DNA from: JAJEFO01 sp009843725
GTDB lineage: Bacteria > Pseudomonadota > Alphaproteobacteria > Rhodobacterales > Rhodobacteraceae
Length of the DNA stretch: 64,000 bases
Reading direction: 5' to 3'
Assembly (NCBI GenBank): GCA_965243215.1
Contig: CBDEUJ010000004.1
Coordinates: 1,116,001-1,180,000, forward strand
The notes beneath the pieces were generated by a model. The model was not told the origin of the DNA, did no database searches, and worked only from the letters and a program-made list of their open reading frames with translations. This document shows, piece after piece, positions 1-9,454 of the stretch (the stretch's first letter is position 1; each line of letters opens with the position of its first letter). The translations under genes and the position numbers were made by a program.

Positions 1-930
1 CTGGAAGGAAACACCTACTCGCTGCTCGATACAAGACGCCTGATTGCATTCGGCAAGGAAGCGGAAGGCAAGAGCCGGCTCGAAGCGCAGATGATCTTGA
101 ACCACAAGGACGCGATCGAGTTTCTCGTGGATGAAGCGGAGGAGATCGGGTTCAACCGGCAAACGATCCTGAACCTGCATGCCTTGCTGGCGAACAACCT
201 GCTGGACGACCCGAGCGCCGCTGGCCGACTGCGCCGGATCACGGTCGAGATTGGAGGGTCAGTGTTTCATCCACTGGACATCCCGCAACTTGTCGAAGAG
301 TGTTTCGACCAGGTACTGGCAACTGCCGACGCAATCGAGGAGCCGTTCGAGCAGGCAGTCTTTGCAATGGTGCATCTGCCGTACCTGCAACCCTTCGACG
401 ACGTGAACAAGCGCGTCTCGCGCCTTGCAGCGAACATGCCCTTGATCAAGGCAAACCTGACCCCGCTCTCCTTCGTTGAAGTTCCCGTCAATCTCTACAC
501 GGAAGCGATGCTCGGCGTTTATGAACTGAACCAGATCGATCTGCTGAAGGACGTCTTCATCTGGGCCTGCGAACGATCCGCCTTGCGCTACGCTGCAGTC
601 AGGCAATCGCTCGTCGAACCGGATCCGTTCCGCCTGAAGCATCGCGACGCGCTACGCGAAATCGTCAGGACAATCGTTATTGGGCAACTAGGCAGAATTT
701 CTGCCGCAGGCCGAATCGAGCGCTGGACAAGAGAACATGTCGAAGCGGATGAGCGAGACCGGTTCAGGGAAGTCGTCGAAGACGAAGTGCTTGGCCTTCA
801 TGAGGGCAACTTCGCGCGCTACAAGATCAGGCCGCTGCAGTTTCAGGCCTGGCAGGAAGTCTGGAACGATCCGTCACGCGTCGATGGCCCTTCGCGAAGG
901 TCAGCCGTCAAGCTCCGCCACCGCTCCTGA
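1..930 (+). CDS. Fic/DOC-family protein with degenerate Fic motif (5' partial)
   Basis: The reading frame is open from the first base, so the start lies outside; 309 residues are visible. The visible N-terminus (EGNTYSLLDTRRL) is the usual lead-in of Fic proteins. Fic enzymes transfer AMP or another nucleotide-derived group to target proteins. The active-site loop at visible residues 130-141 reads QPFDDVNKRVSR, where catalytic Fic proteins have HPFxxGNGRxxR: the catalytic His is Gln and two glycines are Val and Lys. Asn and both Arg remain. The rest is helical and ends in a basic tail. This resembles a non-canonical Fic subgroup that may lack AMP transferase activity. Family is fairly sure; activity and target are unknown. 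Confidence 0.8.
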   Translation: MEGNTYSLLDTRRLIAFGKEAEGKSRLEAQMILNHKDAIEFLVDEAEEIGFNRQTILNLHALLANNLLDDPSAAGRLRRITVEIGGSVFHPLDIPQLVEECFDQVLATADAIEEPFEQAVFAMVHLPYLQPFDDVNKRVSRLAANMPLIKANLTPLSFVEVPVNLYTEAMLGVYELNQIDLLKDVFIWACERSALRYAAVRQSLVEPDPFRLKHRDALREIVRTIVIGQLGRISAAGRIERWTREHVEADERDRFREVVEDEVLGLHEGNFARYKIRPLQFQAWQEVWNDPSRVDGPSRRSAVKLRHRS

Positions 931-1061
931 TCGTTGATCTTCAATGGCGGGCGAATTCAACCGTGCCAACATCCTGACAACGGTTCTTGCGGGGCTGTCC
1001 AACAGACGTTGACCCGACACTCCGCCCCGCTACAGTCTCACGTGGCAACGAGGAGACGGGC

Positions 1062-2609
1062 ATGGACGGAGGCGGCAGGGCTGCGGGCGCCGAGGACTGG
1101 GGACCGTTCGGGCGGCCATTGTTCGACGATCCCTCGGCACTGGCACTGAGCCGCGTAGGTGTCGTCGACGTCGGTTCGAACTCGGTCCGCATGGTCGTGT
1201 TTGACGGTGCGGCTCGGTCTCCTGCGTATTTCTTCAACGAAAAGGTCATGGCAGGCCTTGGCACCGGCCTGGCCGAAACCGGCTGCCTCAGCCCCAAGGG
1301 ACGGATCCGGGCAATGGCGGCCCTGCGGCGCTTCCAGGGCCTTGCCGAGGCAATGGGCCTGGAACCGCTGACAGCCGTGGCCACCGCCGCCGTGCGCGAA
1401 GCGCAGGACGGACCAGAGTTCTGCGAGGACGTCCTTCGCGAGACCGGCCTCCAGCTCTGGGTAATTGCCGGTGAAGAGGAGGCGCGGCTCTCGGCGCAGG
1501 GCGTTCTTCTCGGCTGGCCCGGAGCGTACGGCCTGGCCTGCGACCTTGGCGGCGCATCCATGGAATTGGCGGAACTGCGAGACGGGGTGGTGGGCAGAAG
1601 GCTTTCCTCGCAACTCGGCCCGCAGCGTCTGCGAGTCGTGAAGGGCGGCAAGAAGGGGCTGAGCAAGTTTCTGAATCGGGAGGTGAGCGCCCTTGCCGGC
1701 ACCATGGGACCCCAACGTGACCGGCTGTTCCTTGTTGGCGGATCCTGGCGGGCGATCGCGCGAATCGACATGGACAGGCGTGGCTATCCGTTGGCCGCAC
1801 TGCACGAATACCGGATGAGCCGGAAAGCGGTCTACAGGACGATCGAGTTCATCGAGGAAAACGATTTGGAGGAACTGCGAATACGCGTCAGATTGGGCGA
1901 AGGCCGCATGGAACTGCTGCCGCTCGCGGCCCAGCTCCTGAAGCATCTCGTACGCGAATTCAAGCCCTACGACATCGCCATCTCCGGCTACGGCATACGC
2001 GAGGGAATGCTCTACGAACAGATGCCGCAGGAGATACGCGACCGGGATCCGCTGATCGAGGCCTGCCGCTTCCACGAGGCCAAGGACGCGCGGATGCCGG
2101 GATTCGGCCGGCGACTCTATGACTTCGTGCTGCCGCTGTTCTCCAAGCGCGGCGCTCCCGACAAGCGACTCATCAAGGCCGCGTGCCTCCTGCACGACGT
2201 GAGCTGGCGCGCCCATCCCGACTTCCGTCACGAGGTCTCCTTCGAAGAGGTCACGCGCGCAAATTTCGGCGGCATGACACACCAGGAACGCGTGTTTCTA
2301 GGTGTCGCGCTGTTGCATCGCTACAAGAACAGTCGCGCGGATTCTCCCATTCAGGACCTGCTCGACCTGGTCGAGGAGACGGACCTGAGATGGGCAGAGA
2401 TTCTCGGAAAGGCCTTGAGATTCGGGGCAATGCTCACCGCATCCGAAGACGACAAGATGGGCGCGCTCAGGTACCATCCAAAGCGCAAGTGCCTGGAGCT
2501 TCGCCTCGCGCCGGGCACGCGTGACCTGTACGGCGAAGTCGCGGAGGCCCGCCTGAATTCTCTGGCCGACGCCCTTGGTGGCGTGAAGGTCGTGGTCAAG
2601 GGCCGCTGA
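1062..2609 (+). CDS. Ppx/GppA family exopolyphosphatase / pppGpp phosphatase
   Basis: 515 residues. The N-terminal half is the actin-like ATPase fold of Ppx/GppA: VDVGSNSVRMVVFDG near residues 32-46 is the first phosphate loop, VATAAVREA follows, then IAGEEEARL and the second loop CDLGGASMELAEL. The C-terminal part holds an HD-like stretch (LLHDVSWRAHPDFRHEV) as in longer Ppx proteins. Family members hydrolyse polyphosphate or pppGpp in the cytoplasm; sequence alone does not separate the two. The ATG at 1062 is chosen because GAGGAG precedes it; an upstream in-frame ATG at 987 would add 25 poorly conserved residues. Confidence 0.9.
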   Translation: MDGGGRAAGAEDWGPFGRPLFDDPSALALSRVGVVDVGSNSVRMVVFDGAARSPAYFFNEKVMAGLGTGLAETGCLSPKGRIRAMAALRRFQGLAEAMGLEPLTAVATAAVREAQDGPEFCEDVLRETGLQLWVIAGEEEARLSAQGVLLGWPGAYGLACDLGGASMELAELRDGVVGRRLSSQLGPQRLRVVKGGKKGLSKFLNREVSALAGTMGPQRDRLFLVGGSWRAIARIDMDRRGYPLAALHEYRMSRKAVYRTIEFIEENDLEELRIRVRLGEGRMELLPLAAQLLKHLVREFKPYDIAISGYGIREGMLYEQMPQEIRDRDPLIEACRFHEAKDARMPGFGRRLYDFVLPLFSKRGAPDKRLIKAACLLHDVSWRAHPDFRHEVSFEEVTRANFGGMTHQERVFLGVALLHRYKNSRADSPIQDLLDLVEETDLRWAEILGKALRFGAMLTASEDDKMGALRYHPKRKCLELRLAPGTRDLYGEVAEARLNSLADALGGVKVVVKGR

Positions 2610-2697
2610 ATCACTGCGCTTCACGGCACGTCTGCATGGTGGCCGTCGGTCCGGCGACGGGCATCGGCCGCGCAGGGAAACTGTCCGAGTGCGCCTC

Positions 2698-3633
2698 CTA
2701 CAAGCCGAGGCACCAGCGCATGATGGCCTTCTGGACATGAAGACGGTTCTCGGCCTCGTCGAGAATGACCGAATGGGGACCGTCCATGACCTCGTCCGTT
2801 GCCTCTTCGCCTCGGTGCGCCGGCAGGCAGTGCATGAACAGCGCGTCGGGCTTCGCGTGTGCCATCAGTTCCGCGTTGACCTGATACGGCTCAAGTTGCT
2901 TCCGGCGCCGTTCCTTGATCGCCGGGCTGTCGTGCATCGAGACCCAAGTGTCGGCAACGACGAGGTCGGCCCCGCTCACAGCCTTGACCGGATCGGAAAG
3001 CAATTCGACGGCAGCGCCTCGGGCCCGTGCAAGCTCCACGAACTCCGCCTCAGGATGCAGATCCTCCGGCCCCGTCACGACCATTTCGAACCCGAACTGC
3101 CCGGCGGCGTGCAGGAACGACGCGCAAACATTGTTGCCGTCTCCGGCCCAGACCACTTTCTTGCCGGCAATTGGGCCGCGATGCTCTTCGAAGGTCATCA
3201 CGTCCGCCATGACCTGGCAGGGATGCGTCCGGTTCGTCAGCCCGTTTATGACGGGCACTGCGGCATGACGGGCGAGTTCAAGAAGGGACTCCTCCTCGAA
3301 AGTGCGGATCATCACGAGATCCACGTAGCGCGAAAGCACCCGCGCGGTGTCGGCGATCGTCTCGCCGCGGCCGAGATGGATTTCGCTTCCGGACAGGATC
3401 AGAGTCCTGCCCCCCAATTGACGCGTTCCGACGTCGAACGAAACGCGCGTGCGGGTCGACGGCTTCTCGAAGAGCAGCGCCACCATTCGACCCGCCAACG
3501 CCCGCGCTTCATCTTCCGCGCCCCTTGGACGATCGGCACGCGCGTCCTTCATCGCCTTGGCCTGGTCGAGAATGCCGCGAAGATCTCCCGCGTCGATATT
3601 GTGGATGTCGAGAAAGTGTCTCATGTAAGCCAT
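2698..3633 (-). CDS. argF: ornithine carbamoyltransferase
   Basis: 311 residues, normal for the family. It makes citrulline from ornithine and carbamoyl phosphate, the sixth step of arginine synthesis. Visible signatures are FEKPSTRTRVSF (carbamoyl-phosphate binding STRT), HPCQ, the ornithine-side SMHD, and HCLPAHRGEE with the catalytic Cys. It lies 22 nt downstream of argD on the same strand, so the two form an arginine operon. A second in-frame ATG at 3624 (MRHFLDI) matches the usual family start better than 3633; neither has a strong Shine-Dalgarno sequence. Confidence 0.97.
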   Translation of the reverse strand: MAYMRHFLDIHNIDAGDLRGILDQAKAMKDARADRPRGAEDEARALAGRMVALLFEKPSTRTRVSFDVGTRQLGGRTLILSGSEIHLGRGETIADTARVLSRYVDLVMIRTFEEESLLELARHAAVPVINGLTNRTHPCQVMADVMTFEEHRGPIAGKKVVWAGDGNNVCASFLHAAGQFGFEMVVTGPEDLHPEAEFVELARARGAAVELLSDPVKAVSGADLVVADTWVSMHDSPAIKERRRKQLEPYQVNAELMAHAKPDALFMHCLPAHRGEEATDEVMDGPHSVILDEAENRLHVQKAIMRWCLGL

Positions 3634-3655
3634 GCCTGTTCGATCGTCGGAACGG

Positions 3656-4831
3656 TCACGCAGCCTTGGCCGTCGTCGCCGCCTTGTCCAGACGAGTCAA
3701 TGCCTCAGCAATTTCGTCGTCGCTGATGGTCAGTGCCGGCAGAAGACGAACCACGTTGTCACCGGCCGGAACCGTGATGATGCCGGCCTCATAGCCGGCC
3801 TTGACGACGTCCGCGTTTGGCATCCTGCACTTGATGCCAAGCATCAGTCCCTCGCCTCGAATGCCCTCGAACACGTCGGCATGTTCCGCAACCAGCCCTT
3901 CAAGCTTCTGGCGCAGCAATCCCGCCTTGCGGTTCACTTCCGCAAGGAAGGCATCGTCAGCAACGGTCTTCATCACTGCGTTACCAACCGCCATCGCGAG
4001 CGGATTGCCGCCATAGGTCGAGCCATGGGTTCCCACCGTCATGCCGGAGGCCGCATCCTCTGTCGCCAGCACTGCGCCAAGGGGAAAGCCGCCGCCGATT
4101 CCCTTGGCGATCATCATGATGTCTGGCGTGATCCCGACCCGCTCGTGCGCAAAGAGCCTTCCCGTCCGCCCCATTCCGCACTGCACCTCGTCCAGGATCA
4201 GCAGCGTGCCTGTGTCGTCACAGATTCGACGAAGCTCCTTCAGGGACTCGTCCGGCAGAAGCGCGATTCCGCCTTCGCCCTGCACGGGCTCGACAATGAC
4301 GGCGGCACTCGCCTCCGTCACTGCGGCCCGAACGGCTTCCATGTCGCCGAAGGGAACCTGCACGAATCCAGGCAGCAACGGACCAAATCCCTTGACCATT
4401 TTCTCCGCTCCCGATGCGGCGATGGCTGCGCTTGAGCGACCGTGAAAACAGCCTTCGAATGCGACGAATTCGACCCGTTCAGGCTGCGCCTTCTCGCAAT
4501 GGTGTTTTCGGGCCATCTTTACGGCCAGTTCGCAGGCTTCGGTGCCCGAGTTCGTGAAAAACACGGTATCGGCGAAAGTTGCCTCGACCAGGCGGTCCGC
4601 AAGTTCAACCTGTCCCGGGATTTCATAGAGGTTCGAGACATGCCACAGCGAGCCCGCCTGTGACGTCAACGCATCCACCAGTATCGGATTGGCGTGACCG
4701 AGCAGTGTCACCGCGATCCCCGAGCCCATATCGAGAAAGCGTCGCCCGTCCGCCTCGATCAGCCAGCTGCCTTCGCCCTTCACGAACTTGAGGGGCGCAC
4801 GGGAATAGGTGGGCAGAATCGACGGTATCAT
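3656..4831 (-). CDS. argD: acetylornithine aminotransferase
   Basis: 391 residues, a class III PLP aminotransferase. It converts N-acetylglutamate semialdehyde to N-acetylornithine with glutamate as amino donor. The sequence shows FFTNSGTEACELAVKMAR (PLP phosphate-binding region), the LILDEVQ Asp that contacts the pyridine nitrogen, and MIAKGIGGG with the PLP Schiff-base lysine. Length and the start MIPSILPTYSRAP fit ArgD/AstC proteins. It is the first gene of the argD-argF pair. Some ArgD proteins also work in lysine synthesis as DapC, which sequence cannot exclude. Confidence 0.96.
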   Translation of the reverse strand: MIPSILPTYSRAPLKFVKGEGSWLIEADGRRFLDMGSGIAVTLLGHANPILVDALTSQAGSLWHVSNLYEIPGQVELADRLVEATFADTVFFTNSGTEACELAVKMARKHHCEKAQPERVEFVAFEGCFHGRSSAAIAASGAEKMVKGFGPLLPGFVQVPFGDMEAVRAAVTEASAAVIVEPVQGEGGIALLPDESLKELRRICDDTGTLLILDEVQCGMGRTGRLFAHERVGITPDIMMIAKGIGGGFPLGAVLATEDAASGMTVGTHGSTYGGNPLAMAVGNAVMKTVADDAFLAEVNRKAGLLRQKLEGLVAEHADVFEGIRGEGLMLGIKCRMPNADVVKAGYEAGIITVPAGDNVVRLLPALTISDDEIAEALTRLDKAATTAKAA

Positions 4832-5136
4832 TCGGTCTTCCTTTCGACAGATTTCTAGACGTGCCAGTGGCGACTGACCAAGTCAACGATGACGGAAACG
4901 GGCGTGCAGGTTCGGACGCTGATTCAGCGTCGGCGTCGGAGCGAACGGGTTGCTGCACACTTCATGGTCCGGCACATATGCGACCCGCAAGGCAAGGGAA
5001 AGCGGAAATTTGAAGCTGCTGACCGTCACGTCATGCGCGGACTGTTGCTCCGGAACGTGCACTGTCAGCGCGGCGCCTGGCGCGAAGGCAGGCAGACGTC
5101 GCTTTCGCCGTCGCCGCAATCGCGTTGCCGCGCCAT
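4832..5136. other. intergenic stretch upstream of argD
   Basis: About 305 bases between the argD start and the end of the flavin oxidoreductase gene. Short ORFs exist on both strands but their products are Arg/Pro-rich and match no family I recognise. It should hold the argD promoter. No clear operator or terminator was picked out. Confidence 0.4.
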
Positions 5137-6378
5137 TCAGCCGGTGTTCGGCGATGGCGGGAACCGCTGCAGCCAGGTTTCCGAACGTCGTTCGTCTCTG
5201 GCTTCATAGGCCTCCAGAGCCAGCGCCGGGCTCATGTCGAACTGGCTCTCGTCATCGTTCCCGAGGGCATTGAGGCGCATTGAGTACCACGCGGTGACGC
5301 CGCCGCGCGGGGGCGCATGGAATGCCGGAAATTCAGGGTCGCTGCTATCGCTGCCCAGCCATGTTGTGGCGAGCTCAGGGTTGAGTGCCATGGCACGGGC
5401 AAGGCTTACGGCATCGACGAAGCCTCGCTTCACGGCATTGATTGCCTGGTTTCGGGTCCGGAATCCGCCTGTCGCGACGACGGGAATGGAAGTCAGCGCT
5501 TTCGCCTCTCTGGCAAAGTCGAGGAAGTAGGGTCCCGATGACGGCGCGCCGTCGGAAGCGGCCTTCGCGCCCGGAAAGTATGTGCCCCCGCTTATGTCGA
5601 CAAGATCGACGGATGTCCGGTCAAGCATGCGCACTGCCTCCAGTGCATCCTCCTCCGCAAGGCCGCCGACCAGCCGGTCCGTCGAGTTGATCTTGATGCC
5701 TATTGGGAACGAGGCCCCTACGGCCTGCCTTACGGCGTCGATGACTTCGTCCACGATGCGAAACCGCCCCGCGATCGGGCCACCATAGGCGTCCGTCCTT
5801 CGATTGAACAAAGGCGAAAGAAACTGGCTGAGAAGAAATCCGTGCCCGGCGTGGACTTGAACGCCGGCAAAACCTGCATCCTTCGCCAGCACCGCAGCTC
5901 TTGCATACGCGCGGGGCAACTCGCAAATTTCTTCAAGTGACATTCCCTTGCACCGAAGCTCCCCGACTTCCAGGGCGGACGGTCCTTTCGGCCGGCTGAC
6001 CGGGGAGTGCGACAGCGCGCCGGCATGGCCGAGTTGCGGCCATATATGGGTGCTGTTTGCGGACCCGCGGCGCGCCAGAGCCTGCAATGCCCTCAAGTCG
6101 CCATCCGGTACAAGAACAAGATTCCCGGGCCTTTCCGGATAGCGAGGGTCTACCTGCATCTCGCCGATCAAGGACAGTGCCGCACCGCCTTCGGCCCATC
6201 GTTCATAGAGCCTTGTCTGGGTTTCGGTGGGATTTCCCGCACCATCGCCAAGCGAATCGGACATCGCGGACTTAATCAGACGGTTCTTCAGAGTCGCGCC
6301 GCAGGGCAGTTCCAGGGGGCGGCCCAACTCCGCCTCCGCCGTCTGAACGGACCGTGGCATCCTGCCTCCCCCTTGCAA
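5137..6378 (-). CDS. NADH:flavin oxidoreductase / old yellow enzyme family
   Basis: 413 residues forming a single TIM barrel. FMN-dependent OYE-family enzymes reduce activated C=C bonds with NAD(P)H. Visible are NRLIKSAMSD near the N-terminus (FMN loop), WPQLGHAGALS, the HAGHGFLLSQFLSP substrate/FMN His motif, the FNRRTDAYGG signature, and VATGGFRTR plus SLARAMALNPELA at the FMN phosphate site. There is no C-terminal FeS/Rossmann extension, so it is not a full 2,4-dienoyl-CoA reductase. A second ATG at 6360 is an alternative start. Substrate unknown; it stands alone between argD and gcrA. Confidence 0.92.
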   Translation of the reverse strand: MQGGGRMPRSVQTAEAELGRPLELPCGATLKNRLIKSAMSDSLGDGAGNPTETQTRLYERWAEGGAALSLIGEMQVDPRYPERPGNLVLVPDGDLRALQALARRGSANSTHIWPQLGHAGALSHSPVSRPKGPSALEVGELRCKGMSLEEICELPRAYARAAVLAKDAGFAGVQVHAGHGFLLSQFLSPLFNRRTDAYGGPIAGRFRIVDEVIDAVRQAVGASFPIGIKINSTDRLVGGLAEEDALEAVRMLDRTSVDLVDISGGTYFPGAKAASDGAPSSGPYFLDFAREAKALTSIPVVATGGFRTRNQAINAVKRGFVDAVSLARAMALNPELATTWLGSDSSDPEFPAFHAPPRGGVTAWYSMRLNALGNDDESQFDMSPALALEAYEARDERRSETWLQRFPPSPNTG

Positions 6379-6808
6379 AGTTCCCGTATCGTTGAAATTT
6401 GGATCGGCGGCGCCCGAAATGCTTGTCCAAACCGGTGGCTATTCTGAAATGGTGGTGATGTCTGTCAAGTCCAGTTCACTCGGCACTTGCGCTGCAGCAG
6501 CTCTTCTTGGCTGCGGAACCAGGCTGAACCCCGTCATCAAGCAACTGATGGCCTTGCGCGCCGCAACCCTCGTGGCAACGGATGCCCCCGTTGATCAGCA
6601 CTTCATCATTCGAGTCAATGCCGAGACCGTCAGCGCGAGGCGCGGCTGCCTGTTGCCCTTCAGAATTCCTGGAGGGACGACGTGGGGCACATCTGCGACA
6701 GCGCAGTCCTGCCTGACCCCGAGAGCACCGGCCAAACCGAAGGCAGGCCCTTGCAACACTCGCCCGCGTCACTAGAATGGTTCTGTTCGAACAACGCAGG
6801 AATTCCAG
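6379..6808. other. 430-bp intergenic region between OYE gene and gcrA
   Basis: The gap lies between two divergently transcribed genes and should carry both promoters. A GANTC methylation-type site (GAGTC) lies near 6612. The ORFs in it have no recognisable product. No repeat or RNA gene was identified. Confidence 0.35.
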
Positions 6809-7348
6809 ATGTCGTGGACAGACGAGCGCGTAGAAGGCCTCAAGAAAATGTGGTCGGAAGGCAAGTCCGCCAGCCAGATCGCCAAGGACCTGGGTGGCGT
6901 CACCAGGAATGCGGTCATTGGCAAGGTGCATCGCCTTGGGCTTTCCAACCGAGCGGGCGCGTCGGCACCCGCCCCCGAAAAGAAGCCTGCCCGAGCGTCC
7001 GCATCGAAGCCCGCGACTCGAACCAAGACCTCTCAAGTCCGCGTTGTGGAGGTCGCGGTCACCCCCCGGAAGCCCATTGTTCCGGCCGGGCAGCCGCTGC
7101 CGCCGCAGCCTTCCGCAAACGAGATCAGCCCGGAGGCCCTGGAAAACGTGCGCAAGGTGGAAAAGACGGCAAAGAAGATCGGGCTCCTGGAATTGACGGA
7201 ACGAACCTGCAAGTGGCCGATCGGGGATCCTGCAACCGACGAATTCTGGTTTTGCGGCCTTGCCGTCCAGCAGGGCAAGCCCTACTGCGAGGCCCATGTG
7301 GGTGTCGCGTTCCAGCCCATGTCCAACCGGCGCGACCGAAGGCGATAG
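6809..7348 (+). CDS. gcrA: GcrA cell-cycle transcription factor
   Basis: 179 residues. GcrA in Caulobacter and relatives is a sigma-70 cofactor that activates promoters with N6-methylated GANTC sites, linking CcrM methylation to the cell cycle. The N-terminal 45 residues are the helix-turn-helix (WTDERVEGLKKMW, then SASQIAKDLG, then VTRNAVIGKVHRLGL). A disordered Ala/Pro/Lys-rich linker of about 75 residues follows. The C-terminal sigma-binding module has the expected CKWPIGDP, FWFCG and PYCEAH motifs. A strong class-level marker for Alphaproteobacteria. Confidence 0.97.
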   Translation: MSWTDERVEGLKKMWSEGKSASQIAKDLGGVTRNAVIGKVHRLGLSNRAGASAPAPEKKPARASASKPATRTKTSQVRVVEVAVTPRKPIVPAGQPLPPQPSANEISPEALENVRKVEKTAKKIGLLELTERTCKWPIGDPATDEFWFCGLAVQQGKPYCEAHVGVAFQPMSNRRDRRR

Positions 7349-7380
7349 CCCGACCGCGAAGGCCATTCACAATGGTCCGG

Positions 7381-7914
7381 CTACCGGACCGCGTCTGACG
7401 CCAGTTTTCCGACAAGCGCCTCAAGCGCCTTCTGGTAGCTTTCGCCCACGAGGCGGCCCTCGGGATCAAACTCCTTTTGCGCGTGGGCAACCATGACCTC
7501 GGGACCCGTGAGGAGTCTCGGCTGAAATGTGTTGAGGGCAAGCCGCAAGGCGTACTGCGCACGTGCGCCACCCGCACGCCCGGCCGTCGCCGACATGATG
7601 GCCACCGGCTTGTCGCGAAATGGATTGCCTTCACCCCGGCTCACCCAGTCAAGGGCATTCTTGAGAACGCCCGAGATCGACTGGTTGTACTCAGGCGTGG
7701 ATATGGCCACCGCATCCGCCGCTTCAATCTGCCGCTTGATGCGTGTCGCGGCCTCGGGAATGCCTTCCGTCTCTTCGACATCGCCGTTGTACAGCGGCAT
7801 GTCGAGGTCGGCCATCACGGTCTCCCCCGGCCAATGCCGTCCTGCCGCATTGAGAAGCTTCCGGTTCAGCGAACCCTGGCGCAGCGCACCGCAGACGAGG
7901 AGAAGAGTTGGCAT
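7381..7914 (-). CDS. NADPH-dependent FMN reductase family protein
   Basis: 177 residues, a flavodoxin-like fold. The start (LLLVCGALRQGSLNRKLL) is the FMN phosphate loop with its Ser-rich GSxN signature, and STPEYNQSISGVLKNALDWVSR is the hallmark of the ArsH/ChrR/YieF-like group. These cytoplasmic enzymes reduce flavins, quinones or metal oxyanions with NAD(P)H. It converges on gcrA and is tail-to-tail with it across about 30 bp. The specific substrate cannot be read from sequence. Confidence 0.92.
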   Translation of the reverse strand: MPTLLLVCGALRQGSLNRKLLNAAGRHWPGETVMADLDMPLYNGDVEETEGIPEAATRIKRQIEAADAVAISTPEYNQSISGVLKNALDWVSRGEGNPFRDKPVAIMSATAGRAGGARAQYALRLALNTFQPRLLTGPEVMVAHAQKEFDPEGRLVGESYQKALEALVGKLASDAVR

Positions 7915-7989
7915 GAGTGCAAGATGATCCAGTTGTTGTCCGAGCCGCGATATAGTCTCTCGACATCCGGAAGCAAAGGGCGCCAGGTC

Positions 7990-8817
7990 CTACCTCTTCT
8001 TGTCGGCAGGATAAGTCCCCAGGACGTGAAGCAGCGAAGTGAAGTACTCGAGCTCCTCAAGAGCGAGCCTGACCGGCTCGTCATCCAGGTGCCCCTCGAT
8101 GTCGGCGTAGAACTGGGTGGCGGAAAACGAGCCGTCGACCATGTAGCTCTCCAGCTTGGTCATGTTTACGCCATTCGTGGCAAACCCGCCCATGGCCTTG
8201 TAGAGCGCCGCCGGGATGTTGCGGACCCGGAACACGAATGTCGTCATCATCCTCTCGTCCCGGCGCGAAGCGTCAGGTTCGCCCGACATGATCAGAAAGC
8301 GCGTCGTGTTGTGGTCCTCGTCCTCGACATCGCGGGCAAGAACTTCGAGCCCGTAGACGTCCGCCGCGAGTTCCGACGCCAGCGCCGCGTCTTCGGGGTT
8401 GCCATGCGCCGCCACTTCGCGGGCTGCGCGTGCGTTGTCGGGGCTTGCCTTGCCCTCGATTCCGCGCTCGCGAAGAAACCGCGCGCATTGCGGCAACAGC
8501 ACCAGATGGCTGTAGGCGCGCTTGACCTGGTCGAGACTTGCGCCCGGCACGCCAAGGAGATTGATGCGGACGCGAACAAAGGCCTCGTCCACGATGTGAA
8601 GCCCGCTCTCTGGCAGCAGGCGATGGATGTCCGCGACCCGCCCGTAGGTCGAATTCTCGACCGGAAGCATCGCAAGGTCGGCCTCACCCGCCTTCACCGC
8701 TTCGATGACGTCCTCGAACGTCCGGCAGGGCAAGGGTTCCATTTCCGGCCGGGTTTCGCGGCAGGCCTGATGGGAATAAGCGCCAGGCTCTCCCTGAAAT
8801 GCGATTCGCCCGTTCAT
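7990..8817 (-). CDS. pheA: prephenate dehydratase
   Basis: 275 residues, a monofunctional prephenate dehydratase (no chorismate mutase domain) that makes phenylpyruvate for phenylalanine synthesis. The catalytic domain starts at FQGEPGAYSHQAC, has LPVENSTYG and ends with the catalytic NTTRF motif. The C-terminal ACT domain (TTFVFRVRNIPAALYKAMGGF, then NMTKLESYM) should give allosteric feedback control; the classical ESRP motif reads ESYM here. GGAG seven bases upstream favours the ATG at 8817 over the one at 8823. Divergent from the cytochrome c gene. Confidence 0.95.
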   Translation of the reverse strand: MNGRIAFQGEPGAYSHQACRETRPEMEPLPCRTFEDVIEAVKAGEADLAMLPVENSTYGRVADIHRLLPESGLHIVDEAFVRVRINLLGVPGASLDQVKRAYSHLVLLPQCARFLRERGIEGKASPDNARAAREVAAHGNPEDAALASELAADVYGLEVLARDVEDEDHNTTRFLIMSGEPDASRRDERMMTTFVFRVRNIPAALYKAMGGFATNGVNMTKLESYMVDGSFSATQFYADIEGHLDDEPVRLALEELEYFTSLLHVLGTYPADKKR

Positions 8818-8929
8818 GTCCATACTCCGGGTGCGGCAACAAAGCCCACAGGTCGTGCGTCTTAACCCTTGAACGGCACCAATGGAAGCGGATAGACAGC
8901 GGCGAGAACCAGACGAGACGGGACAAGAC

Positions 8930-9454
8930 ATGCTCGACACCATGACCATGACAAAGATCGTGGGCGGCCTCTGCGGGACCTTTCTGATCTTCCTGCTCGG
9001 CGGGTTTGGCGCCGAATTCATCTACCACGGGGCAGAACATGGCGGCGATGACCATCACCAGGCCTACGTGATCGACACCGGCGCGATTGATTCCCACGGT
9101 GCCCAGGACGAAGTCGCCGAAGTGGACTTTGCCGAAGTCTATGCCGCAGCGGATGCCGCGGCAGGGGAGAAGCTCTTCCGGCAATGCAAGGCTTGCCACA
9201 GCCTGGAAGACGGAAAGAACGGCACCGGGCCGAGCCTGTACGACATCGTGGACCGGTCCGTGGCAACCGTGGACGGCTTCAGCTATTCGGGCAAGCTCGT
9301 CGCCGTCGTCGACACCTGGACGCCGGAGAACCTGAGCGGCTTCATCGAGAGCCCGAGAAAGTTCGCGCCCGGGACCAAGATGTCCTACAAGGGGATGTCC
9401 AAGGCGACGGACAGGGCCGACCTGATCGCCTGGCTCAGCACCATAGGCCAGTAG
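8930..9454 (+). CDS. membrane-anchored cytochrome c family protein
   Basis: 174 residues. One N-terminal membrane helix (IVGGLCGTFLIFLLGGFGAEFI) anchors the protein with its heme domain in the periplasm. A flexible His/Asp/Glu-rich linker follows. The class I cytochrome c domain has CKACH as the covalent heme site and TKMSYKGM carrying the distal Met ligand. It resembles CycM/c552-type carriers between the bc1 complex and terminal oxidases. The start at 8930 places the helix near the N-terminus; an upstream in-frame ATG at 8882 would add 16 residues. Confidence 0.92.
   Translation: MLDTMTMTKIVGGLCGTFLIFLLGGFGAEFIYHGAEHGGDDHHQAYVIDTGAIDSHGAQDEVAEVDFAEVYAAADAAAGEKLFRQCKACHSLEDGKNGTGPSLYDIVDRSVATVDGFSYSGKLVAVVDTWTPENLSGFIESPRKFAPGTKMSYKGMSKATDRADLIAWLSTIGQ

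Noticed and set aside
1038..2282. Minus-strand ORF of 414 codons
   Set aside because: Antisense shadow of the Ppx/GppA gene, caused by high GC and few stops.
2689..3726. Long plus-strand ORF of 345 codons
   Set aside because: It lies opposite argF, has antisense composition and no family match.
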